Source of the DNA: Candidatus Kuenenia stuttgartensis
Lineage (GTDB): Bacteria > Planctomycetota > Planctomycetia > Planctomycetales > Planctomycetaceae
Assembly (NCBI GenBank): GCA_945906725.1
Contig: CAMDRI010000039.1
Coordinates: forward strand, 1 to 36,758
Reading direction: 5' to 3'
DNA length: 36,758 nucleotides
The notes under the pieces were generated by a model. The model saw only the letters and a list, made by a program, of their open reading frames with translations, searched no databases and was not told the origin of the DNA. Positions 21,590 through 28,935 of this stretch are shown here, one piece after another. The position numbers and the translations under genes were made by a program. Position 1 is the stretch's first letter. Each line of letters begins with the position of its first letter.

Positions 21590-21687
21590 GTAGCTGCCTC
21601 ACTCCCGCGAGGCTGAGCTACCGGCAAAGACCTCCGAACTCAGAAGTCGATTCGCCTTGCTCCGCCTCGCGGGAGCGAAGCGGCTAA
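21590..21687. repeat. REPIN-like inverted pair, family F
   Basis: The left arm, GTAGCTGCCTCACTCCCGCG, and the right arm, CGCGGGAGCGAAGCGGCTAA, are inverted imperfect copies sharing CTCCCGCGAGGC at their cores. They lie in the 256-bp spacer between hpnC and der, which otherwise holds the promoters of both divergent genes. I see no gene there. Confidence 0.6.
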
Positions 21688-21749
21688 GTTCGCAGGATGC
21701 GTTGCCACACTCCCCAATATCTGTGCCTCGTTTTTTGTGACTCTCATCC

Positions 21750-23198
21750 ATGCCCGTCCCACAAGTGGCCATCATTGGCCGACCGAATGTCGGCAAAAGC
21801 TCCATTCTCAATTGGCTCGCTCACAAGCTCGTTTCCGTCGTGGACCCGACGCCGGGTGTGACTCGCGACCGCGTCTCGTATTTGATGAACGAAGGGAACC
21901 GCTACTTCGAACTGATTGACACCGGCGGCATCGGCATCGTGGACCGCGACGACCTGTCCGAGGACGTCGAGCGGCAAATCCAAATCGGGATCGATCGAGC
22001 CGACCTGATTCTGTTCGTCGTCGATGGCAAAGACGGTCCGATGCCGCTCGATCAAGTCGTCGCCGACCGGCTCCGTCCGATCAACAAGCCCAAGCTGCTG
22101 GTCGTCAACAAGTGCGATTCACCCAGGGCCGTCGATGACATCCCGCAGTTTTACCGCATGCTGAACGGGCCGACCGTTTCCACCAGCGTCATCGGCAACC
22201 TCAACCGTGAGCAACTGATTGAAGCAATTCTTGCGCACCTGCCCCCCGCCGCCGAGCATGAATCGAAAGATGGTGCGTCGCTCGCCTCCGATCCGGAACT
22301 GAAATTTGCGATCGTTGGCCGCCGCAATGTCGGCAAGAGCACCTTCATCAACGCCCTGGCCGAGGAGGAACGCTGTATCGTCTCCGAGATTCCCGGCACG
22401 ACGCGTGACAGCATCGACGTCCGCTTCGAGATCGACGGCCTGCGGCTGTTGGCCATCGACACGCCCGGCGTCCGCAAGAAAAAAAGCCTTGCCAACGACA
22501 TCGAGTTCTACGGCATGGTCCGCGCCCAAAAGAGCATCCGGCGAGCGGACGTCGTCTTCATGTTCTTCGACGCTACCGAAACCGTCTCGCGAGTCGACAA
22601 ACAACTCGTCGATGAAATCGTCTCGCAGCACAAGCCGGTGATCTTCGTCATCAACAAATGGGACTTGGCCAAATCAGCCGAGATGTCGATGGAACGCTGG
22701 GGTGAGTACCTCGTCCATCAATTCGGCTCGCTGAAATTCGCACCAGTCGCGTTCTTGACGGCGAAGTCCGGCCGCAACGTCCACAAGCTGATCAACCTCG
22801 CGCAGAGCATTTTCAAGCAAGCTCGCACGCGCGTTTCGACCGGCGAGATCAATCGCGTAATCCGCGCCGCCGTCGTTCGCAACCGTCCCCCGGTACGACG
22901 CAATCAGACGCCGAAAATCTTCTTTGCCACGCAAGTCGCCACCGAGCCGCCGACGATCGTCTGCAAATGCAACAACCCCGAACTGTTCGACAACTCCTGG
23001 CAACGCTACCTGCTGAGCGTGATCCGCGAAGAACTCCCGTTCCACGAAGTTCCGGTCCGGCTGTACCTCCGCCAGCGCGAGCAAGCCGACGAACGCCGCT
23101 CGCCTTCGGCGCAAGGATTCGGACTCGACCACACCGTACATGGCGAGGCCATCGAAGAGGAAGACTTTGACGACGACGATTGGAAAGAAGAGCTGTGA
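21750..23198 (+). CDS. der: Ribosome assembly GTPase Der
   Basis: Der (EngA) is a double GTPase needed for 50S subunit maturation. The 482-residue protein has the family's order. GTPase 1 has GRPNVGKS at residues 10-17, PTPGVTRD, DTGGIG and NKCD. An acidic linker (PPAAEHESKDGAS) follows. GTPase 2 has GRRNVGKST near 190-198, IPGTTRDSID, DTPGVRKK and NKWDL. A C-terminal KH-like domain follows (IVCKCNNPELFDNSWQRYLLSVIREELPFHEVPVRLYLR), then an acidic tail EEEDFDDDDWKEEL. The second P-loop has Arg where most Der proteins have Pro (GRPNVGKST), but Gly, Lys and Ser/Thr are kept. ATG 21750 fits the family; there is no clear ribosome site upstream. It is divergent from hpnC and convergent with the Fae homologue. 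Confidence 0.95.
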   Translation: MPVPQVAIIGRPNVGKSSILNWLAHKLVSVVDPTPGVTRDRVSYLMNEGNRYFELIDTGGIGIVDRDDLSEDVERQIQIGIDRADLILFVVDGKDGPMPLDQVVADRLRPINKPKLLVVNKCDSPRAVDDIPQFYRMLNGPTVSTSVIGNLNREQLIEAILAHLPPAAEHESKDGASLASDPELKFAIVGRRNVGKSTFINALAEEERCIVSEIPGTTRDSIDVRFEIDGLRLLAIDTPGVRKKKSLANDIEFYGMVRAQKSIRRADVVFMFFDATETVSRVDKQLVDEIVSQHKPVIFVINKWDLAKSAEMSMERWGEYLVHQFGSLKFAPVAFLTAKSGRNVHKLINLAQSIFKQARTRVSTGEINRVIRAAVVRNRPPVRRNQTPKIFFATQVATEPPTIVCKCNNPELFDNSWQRYLLSVIREELPFHEVPVRLYLRQREQADERRSPSAQGFGLDHTVHGEAIEEEDFDDDDWKEEL

Positions 23199-23210
23199 CG
23201 TGGTCGACGC

Positions 23211-23241
23211 TCCTCGCGTCGGTCGGATGTGAGACACATCC
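23211..23241. repeat. Hairpins at der/fae convergent junction
   Basis: GGATGTG-AGA-CACATCC (23225-23241) is a perfect 7-bp stem, preceded by a GACGC...GCGTC pair (about 23207-23220). Together they fill the 49 bp between der and the Fae homologue. There is no T-run, so it is more likely repeat-derived than a terminator. Confidence 0.4.
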
Positions 23242-23247
23242 GCCACA

Positions 23248-23793
23248 TCAAATCTGCCCATCCAGTGCCATTTGATGGAAGCAGTGCGTTGTCTTCTCCT
23301 GGTTTTCGAGCAGCCAGTCGATCGACGGTTCGTTATGCATGGCTTTGTGAATCGCCTTCGCGATCGCCGCGCGGTGCGTCTGAAACAGAATCGCGTGGTC
23401 GATCTTCTCGTGAACGACGCTCGGATCGAGCCACACGGAGACGATGATCCCCAGGTCGTTGGCCTTCTCTTTCGGGATGTCGCCGGCTCGCACGGAATCC
23501 AGTACTCCGTTGGCAATGGCGGCCTGCACGGTCCCCATCAGGATGTTCGTGTACTTCTCGTTGTTGACCGTGACCTTGCTGACCATCACGGTCACCGGTC
23601 GGACCTGCACGTCGCAGTTCAGGATCGCGAAGACCTTTGAGTGACCCTTGGACTGATCGCCGATCAGATTGGCAATCGCGTTGCCGACTGGTCCGTCCAG
23701 TTCGCCGATCACAACTTCGGGTTCGGCGGCCGACCAGGCGGGGGCGGCTTCGACCAAGGCTTCTCCGGTGCGCATCACAATTCGCTGACTCAT
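23248..23793 (-). CDS. Formaldehyde-activating enzyme (Fae) homologue
   Basis: 181 residues, from ATG 23793 with AAAGGA six bases upstream. Fae joins formaldehyde to tetrahydromethanopterin as methylene-H4MPT. The sequence aligns along the whole family: RTGEALV at the N-terminus, VVIGELDGPVGNAIANL, KGHSKVFAILNCDVQVRPVTVMVSKVTV, MGTVQAAIANGVLDSVRAGDIPKEKANDLGIIVSVW and a C-terminal block ending NQEKTTHCFH. In the canonical enzyme the residue before the I-D-L-I-I-G strand is the catalytic His17; here the aligned residue is Glu24 (AEPEVVIG). It is therefore probably a Fae-like paralogue whose activity is uncertain. No mtdB, mch, ftr-fhc or other H4MPT gene is nearby. It reads convergently with der and divergently from the zinc-ribbon gene. 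Confidence 0.82.
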   Translation of the reverse strand: MSQRIVMRTGEALVEAAPAWSAAEPEVVIGELDGPVGNAIANLIGDQSKGHSKVFAILNCDVQVRPVTVMVSKVTVNNEKYTNILMGTVQAAIANGVLDSVRAGDIPKEKANDLGIIVSVWLDPSVVHEKIDHAILFQTHRAAIAKAIHKAMHNEPSIDWLLENQEKTTHCFHQMALDGQI

Positions 23794-23972
23794 GGTGGTC
23801 CTTTCGATGTCGGTGGCGGATGATCACGCTTTGTTCAACAAAGGGTAGGTGCCGCGCCACAATCGCGGCAAGCATCGGGATGCCTCTCCCAAACAGAGTG
23901 TCTTTCCAAGTTCCTCCGAAGTTTTCGTTTTCCATCCCTTGTCGGCATCGGGAGTCTGTTAGGTCGATTCGC

Positions 23973-25940
23973 GTGACCTGCGATTCTTGCTCAAAGGTGT
24001 TTGGCGTCAGTGACCAGAAGGCGGGCAAGCGTATCCGCTGTCCGGGCTGCGAAGAGATCATCACGGTTCCCATGGATGATGACGAACCGGACCAGCGACC
24101 TCGCAAGGTGAGTAGCTCGAAGAGTCGGAAGAAGAGCAAGAAGTCCTCGTCACCGCCGTGGCTGGCGATCGGACTTGGAGGCGGTGGGTTGGTCATCGTG
24201 GTGATCCTCGCCATCGTGCTTCTGACGGGTCGGAATGATCCCGCTCAAGTCGCGCAGCCAGCTCCACCAGCGAATGGAGCAGCGGGAACTACGACTCCGT
24301 CGCCAGCGAGCGCTGCTCCCGCGATCACAACGGCAGCGCCGAAGGCTCCAGTGGCCGTCGCATGGAGCGTCACCGTCGATCCACCGCCACAGCCGATCGA
24401 GTGGCCAGCGAACTGGAGAGGAAAGATCGACGTCTACGGTGGTCCGGACAACGCTCTGTTTCCGACGACACCGAGTCCGCTTTTCGCCGATCTCGAAGCG
24501 GATGCCGAAGTGCGATCGTGTCAGGTTTGGGATTTGGTCACCGGTCAAAAGCTCGGCAGCATGAAAACCAAAACCGGGCCGATGACCGAGCGGCGGCTAA
24601 GTCCCGACGGAAAAATGTTCCTGGGCCGAGCGGTCGATAAAGAGAACCCCACCAAGATTGATGTCTGGTCGATCGAGACCGGCCAGCTTGTCCGGCAGAT
24701 CACTGCGGACGTCGCCGGCATGAAACTGGAATTCGCCGACTTCCTGCCGGGTGATCGGATCGTGGCCTACACCTCAGGCAATCTGACTGCCGACAAAAAG
24801 CAGTTCACGCACCGTTTCCGAGTTTTCGATCTGAAGTCCGGTGAGCAGGTTGCTCAATCCGGAGACGATGCGCTGTTCGAGCACGCCCAAGCCGCGTTTA
24901 GCCCCGGTCGAAAGTATCTCGCTAGCTCCTGTCGTGGCGCTCGAGGGGACTTGGTCGTTTACGATCTCAAGACGTGCCAGATTGCGGCTCGACAGACAGT
25001 TGGTCGCAACGCGAACGATTCGATCGAAGCGATTGCGTTCTCGCCAACAGGAGACAAGTTGGCGCTCGCATTGAGTGTGTACCCCGCCACTCGCTTGGTG
25101 TTGATGGATGCCGCGAACGGTAAAGAGTCGCAAGAGCACCGATACCCGGTCTATTACTCGGACTTCGTTCCAGGAATCGTCTATCAAGGCCCGCCAATGG
25201 AATGGCTGCCAGACGCGAGTGGGCTGTTGCTCGGTGGGACGATGGTCCTCGATCGCGTCAGTGGCCGACAGCTTTGGCTCTGCTACACCGCTCCGAATGA
25301 ATACAACCTCGACAATTCGCGGCATCGCGTTCCCGTCCCTGGTGGTTTTCTCACGGTCGGGGGAAAAAGTGGCGTCTCCAAAATCACGTTACTGCCGCTC
25401 CCGGCGAACTCGTCAGAGTTGGCTCAGTCGTTGTCCGGGAACAACAGCGTTGAATCGCTCCTCAAACCGGGACAGAAGGTGAGCTTGGCGGTACAGGTCG
25501 ACAAGCTCCGATTCGGAACGCCGGATGAGACCAAGAAGGCGTTGGAGACCATGTACCGCAACATGCTCGAAAGTGCGGGCTTTGAGCTCGCCGATGATCA
25601 GCCGCAGGTGTTCACGGTCACGTACACCGAAGCCGTGGGAGGCCAGTTCAAACAGGGTTTCGGCCTGGGGGTCGGAGCAGGTGGCGGACAGCCTGTCGAC
25701 GGAACGAAGGCCTTGGTCAGTCTTGAGTGGACCAGCAACAAATCGGAGTCGCTGTGGAAGCACTCATTCGAGTACTTCCCACACACCGTCAGCACCCGCG
25801 GCCAACTGACGGCAGAAAATGTTCGGCAGAGTATGTTCGAACAACTCCAGCGCTTCGCCTTCGGTCAGCCGCTCCCCTATTTCCTTTCGACCGACAAGAA
25901 GACCATGTTGCCCGCGATCGCCACAGTCGTCCGCGAGTAG
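23973..25940 (+). CDS. MJ0042 zinc-ribbon, membrane-anchored beta-propeller protein
   Basis: 655 residues if it starts at GTG 23973, which has AGG nine bases upstream and puts the zinc ribbon at the very N-terminus. An in-frame ATG at 23880 would add 31 residues; the start is not settled. Order: CDSC (residues 3-6) and CPGC (23-26) form an MJ0042-type zinc ribbon, then a basic Ser/Lys linker, one transmembrane helix (about 63-87, LAIGLGGGGLVIVVILAIVLL), a Pro/Ala linker, and a propeller-like region with WD/PD40-like pieces (CQVWDLVTGQKLGS, IDVWSIETGQLVRQI, AAFSPGRKYLASSC, AIAFSPTGDKLALAL). The last 170 residues form a separate unassigned domain (ETMYRNMLESAGFEL, then QVFTVTYTEAVGG). This architecture is common in planctomycetes; function unknown. 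Confidence 0.78.
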   Translation: MTCDSCSKVFGVSDQKAGKRIRCPGCEEIITVPMDDDEPDQRPRKVSSSKSRKKSKKSSSPPWLAIGLGGGGLVIVVILAIVLLTGRNDPAQVAQPAPPANGAAGTTTPSPASAAPAITTAAPKAPVAVAWSVTVDPPPQPIEWPANWRGKIDVYGGPDNALFPTTPSPLFADLEADAEVRSCQVWDLVTGQKLGSMKTKTGPMTERRLSPDGKMFLGRAVDKENPTKIDVWSIETGQLVRQITADVAGMKLEFADFLPGDRIVAYTSGNLTADKKQFTHRFRVFDLKSGEQVAQSGDDALFEHAQAAFSPGRKYLASSCRGARGDLVVYDLKTCQIAARQTVGRNANDSIEAIAFSPTGDKLALALSVYPATRLVLMDAANGKESQEHRYPVYYSDFVPGIVYQGPPMEWLPDASGLLLGGTMVLDRVSGRQLWLCYTAPNEYNLDNSRHRVPVPGGFLTVGGKSGVSKITLLPLPANSSELAQSLSGNNSVESLLKPGQKVSLAVQVDKLRFGTPDETKKALETMYRNMLESAGFELADDQPQVFTVTYTEAVGGQFKQGFGLGVGAGGGQPVDGTKALVSLEWTSNKSESLWKHSFEYFPHTVSTRGQLTAENVRQSMFEQLQRFAFGQPLPYFLSTDKKTMLPAIATVVRE

Positions 25941-25988
25941 GGAAGCCAGCCTTCGCAATGCCGCCTCCTCGATTTTCGGAGTCACTCC

Positions 25989-27368
25989 ATGAAACTCTTC
26001 GTGATTGCGGCTGCATTGGTCGTCGTTTCGTCGGCCACGTCGGCCGACGAACAGTTCTGGCCGCCGGAACTACGCGGCGCGAAGAACGGCACGGTGACGT
26101 TGCAATCGAAGCAGTTCCTGAAAGTGCCGGACTCCGTCGTTGCCGCTCGCAAGAAAGAAGGAGCGGCCGAGTTCGTGATGGCCAAGTCAGCTCCGACCGT
26201 CGACTTGGCATTTCATCGCGAGTTAGGGCCGGACGCGATCTCGCGGCGACTGTGGTCGTCGTGGGGCGACATCTGCGTGGCTCGCGACGGCCGCGTATAT
26301 TGTGGCATCGGCGATCATGGCAACGACGTCGGTGGCGATGCGCGGTGCTTCATCTACTGCTGGCACCCCAAATCCAAGACGCTGACACAAGTCGTCGATG
26401 TCAACGCGATCGTCTCGCGCGAGCCGGGACAGCCCGCGTGGTCCAAGATTCACGCGAAGATCGACGAAGGACCGGACGGGACGATCTTGTTCTGCGGCAC
26501 GCTCAACGACGGAAACCGCGCGAAGAAGCCCGAATACCAATGGAGCGACACGCTGCCGGGTGCTCAGATTTATCAGTACGACCCGCAGACCGGTAAAGCG
26601 TCGGTCTTCGCCAACCTGCCGCCGAAGCGCTGCACCGCGACTTCGCTGGTCGATCACAAGCGGAACATCTGGTGGTGCAACCTCGAAGCGGGCGAAGGAA
26701 ACGCCTTGTGGGGCCTAGACCTCACGACCAAGCAGCCGGTGTTTCAAGGAGCGGACGGCTCGCTGGGCTTTAACCGCAACTTCGCACTGCTGACTGACGG
26801 CTCGATCCTGTTCAACGGCGAGAGCAGCTTGGCACTGTACGACTCGACCACGAAGCAACTCGTCCCGAAGAAATCGTCGTTTGAGAAGAGCCACGGGATG
26901 CGGGCTTCGACCCTCGAATCGAAGGAGGGTTTTGTCTTCGGCATCACACATCAGACGAATCAACTGTTCCGGTATCACGTCGGTCGCGATGAGTTGGAGA
27001 TGCTCGGACCAAACTGGCTGACCGGCATGTACACCGCCGTCTGCGTCCTCTCGCCCGACGAACGGTTCGTGTACTACCTGCCGGGGGCACACGGGCAAGC
27101 GTTCAAAGAGGGGACACCGGTCATTCAGTACGAGATCGCGACGCGGCGTCAAAAAGTGCTGGCCTTTCTGGCCGACACGCTTGAGCAAGAATGCGGGTAC
27201 GTCCCCGGCGGCACCTACGGGGTGAAACTTAGTTCCGACGGCCGCACGCTGTTCGCAAACCTCAACGGCCATGCTCCCGATGAAGTGCGTCCAACCTCGA
27301 TGAAAACTAAAGGCTTCGGCCTGTGCGCGTTCGTCGCGATTCACATCCCCGATTCGGAAGCGAATTGA
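25989..27368 (+). CDS. Exported beta-propeller-like protein, function unknown
   Basis: 459 residues with a signal peptide (MKLFVIAAALVVVSSATSA). The mature chain has repeated propeller-like blades: SWGDICVARDGRVYCGIGDHG, IDEGPDGTILFCGTLNDG, SLVDHKRNIWWCNLEAGEGNALWGLDLTT, NFALLTDGSILFNGESSLALYD and AVCVLSPDERFVYYLPGAHG. The pattern is like that of SMP-30/YVTN or quinoprotein-type propellers, but no catalytic signature is evident. I do not recognise a named family. It lies 48 bases after the zinc-ribbon gene on the same strand, so the two may be cotranscribed, and both contain propeller regions. It ends 6 bases before the convergent oxidoreductase gene. Confidence 0.78.
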   Translation: MKLFVIAAALVVVSSATSADEQFWPPELRGAKNGTVTLQSKQFLKVPDSVVAARKKEGAAEFVMAKSAPTVDLAFHRELGPDAISRRLWSSWGDICVARDGRVYCGIGDHGNDVGGDARCFIYCWHPKSKTLTQVVDVNAIVSREPGQPAWSKIHAKIDEGPDGTILFCGTLNDGNRAKKPEYQWSDTLPGAQIYQYDPQTGKASVFANLPPKRCTATSLVDHKRNIWWCNLEAGEGNALWGLDLTTKQPVFQGADGSLGFNRNFALLTDGSILFNGESSLALYDSTTKQLVPKKSSFEKSHGMRASTLESKEGFVFGITHQTNQLFRYHVGRDELEMLGPNWLTGMYTAVCVLSPDERFVYYLPGAHGQAFKEGTPVIQYEIATRRQKVLAFLADTLEQECGYVPGGTYGVKLSSDGRTLFANLNGHAPDEVRPTSMKTKGFGLCAFVAIHIPDSEAN

Positions 27369-27374
27369 AAAGCG

Positions 27375-28706
27375 TCAGCCGACCTCGAAGCCTTTGCGTT
27401 GTTCCCGGCTCAGCAGTTTGGTGGCGGCGGGTGAGTCGGCGAACTGCTCAGTTTCTGGATTCCAGGTCAGCTTCGAGCCGACGCGCATGGCGATGTTGCC
27501 GAGGTGGCAGAGACTGACGGATCGATGCTGGCTGACGACGTCGGAGATCGGCGTGTTGCGGCTGAGCGTGCAGTCGTAGAAGTTGCCCATGTGGTTTTTG
27601 ATGGCGTCGAGTTTGCCCATCCGTTCGGGGCGATCGAGGTTGTCGTTCGCGTAGATGCGAAAGTCGATGCGGCCGAACGGCTGCGACTTCAACTCCTCGA
27701 TAGGACGGCCGGCGATCGTGCCGCGGTTAACGAAGATGCGACCCGTCTCGCCTTCAAACATGATGCCATCGCGGTTGTATTCGCCGCGCGGCGAGTCGAG
27801 CACTTCCAACTCGACGCCGTTCGCGTAGCGGTAGCGAACGTGGTAATCGAGCGCGACGTTGTAGCCGTTCTCGACCGTCGGGTACTTAGCAGTCCCTTCG
27901 ATCTCGACCGGGCCGGAGTGTTGCAAGCCCGCGCCCCACTGCGCGATGTCGAGATGATGTGCTCCCGTGTCGGTCATCTCGCCGCCGGAGTACTCGTACC
28001 ACCAGCGGAACGTGTAGTGACTCCGCTCGGCGAGGTACGGCACGTCGGGCGTCTGTCCCTGCCAGAGATTCCAGTTGAAGTGTCCCGGCTCCGGCAGCGG
28101 TTTGAACGGGCCGCCGGTTTTGTTCTTGCCCATGACGACGACCATCCGCCGCAGCTTGCCGATGCGGCCGGACTGCACCATTTCGACCGCCAGCCGAAAC
28201 CGCGCGTCGCTGCGCTGCCAGGTTCCGACCTGCACGACTCGGCCAGTTTCTTTGACGATGTCGCAGACACCTTGCCCCTCGGCCACGGTCAGCGTGAGCG
28301 GCTTCTCGCAGTAGACGTCTTTCTTGGCCCGGCAGGCGTCGATCAGCATTTTCGCGTGCCAGTGGTCCGGCGTGCCGATCAAGACGACGTCGATGTCTTT
28401 GCGAGCCAGCAGATCGGTGTAGTTTTCGAACAGCGTTGCCGTGCTGCCGAAGCTGGCTCGAGCTTGTTCGCGGACATGTCGATCGACGTCACAGATCGCC
28501 ACGACGTCTCCGTACGGCAACGCCTCGCGCGTGATGACCGAGCCTTGATACCTCAATCCAATCACGCCAATACACCAACGTTCGTTCGGTGATTTGGGCG
28601 TCGTTTTTTCTTCGGCGTTAGCGGTCCAAGTATATGGCGTCAACGCCCACGCAGCGCAACCGGCCGTGCAGGTGAGGAACGATCGGCGGGACGAGTGGCT
28701 TGTCAT
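27375..28706 (-). CDS. Tat-exported Gfo/Idh/MocA family oxidoreductase
   Basis: 443 residues. An SRRSFLTCTAG twin-arginine leader (residues 6-16) marks Tat export, expected for a member that binds its nicotinamide cofactor before export. The Rossmann domain has WCIGVIGLRYQGS (a variant glycine-rich loop), DVVAICDVD and IDVVLIGTPDHWH, then the family EKPL motif (DVYCEKPLTLT). The second, alpha/beta domain includes the conserved GGEMTDTGAHHLDIAQWG with the likely catalytic His pair. These proteins act on sugars or their derivatives, and many planctomycetes carry large numbers of them. The substrate is unknown. The neighbouring gene upstream encodes the SulP-carbonic anhydrase fusion, about 230 bp away; I see no obvious functional link. 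Confidence 0.9.
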   Translation of the reverse strand: MTSHSSRRSFLTCTAGCAAWALTPYTWTANAEEKTTPKSPNERWCIGVIGLRYQGSVITREALPYGDVVAICDVDRHVREQARASFGSTATLFENYTDLLARKDIDVVLIGTPDHWHAKMLIDACRAKKDVYCEKPLTLTVAEGQGVCDIVKETGRVVQVGTWQRSDARFRLAVEMVQSGRIGKLRRMVVVMGKNKTGGPFKPLPEPGHFNWNLWQGQTPDVPYLAERSHYTFRWWYEYSGGEMTDTGAHHLDIAQWGAGLQHSGPVEIEGTAKYPTVENGYNVALDYHVRYRYANGVELEVLDSPRGEYNRDGIMFEGETGRIFVNRGTIAGRPIEELKSQPFGRIDFRIYANDNLDRPERMGKLDAIKNHMGNFYDCTLSRNTPISDVVSQHRSVSLCHLGNIAMRVGSKLTWNPETEQFADSPAATKLLSREQRKGFEVG

Positions 28707-28748
28707 CGGAGATTCCCGTTAGTTCGCAAATAATCGGTGAATCCAAAT

Positions 28749-28774
28749 TAACCCGAAGCGTCAGCAAGGGCGAG
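28749..28774 (+). repeat. Single copy of family D repeat
   Basis: TAACCCGAAGCGTCAGCAAG followed by GGCGAG. The same core is found as an inverted pair at 35097-35173. It lies in the 229-bp spacer between the oxidoreductase and the SulP gene, which otherwise shows no gene. Confidence 0.55.
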
Positions 28775-28935
28775 TGCCCCAGGCCACTCTCAGTTCCAAG
28801 TGGCCGTTGGACCGAATGTACTCGTGGTCGCTTTCGGGGAGTCCCGCTCTTCGAGCAGTTTGTCGATGACGAAATGGGATCGCCGAGATCCACATGCACA
28901 ATGCGACGGTCAGGGAACTGAGGGCTGCGAGCGAT

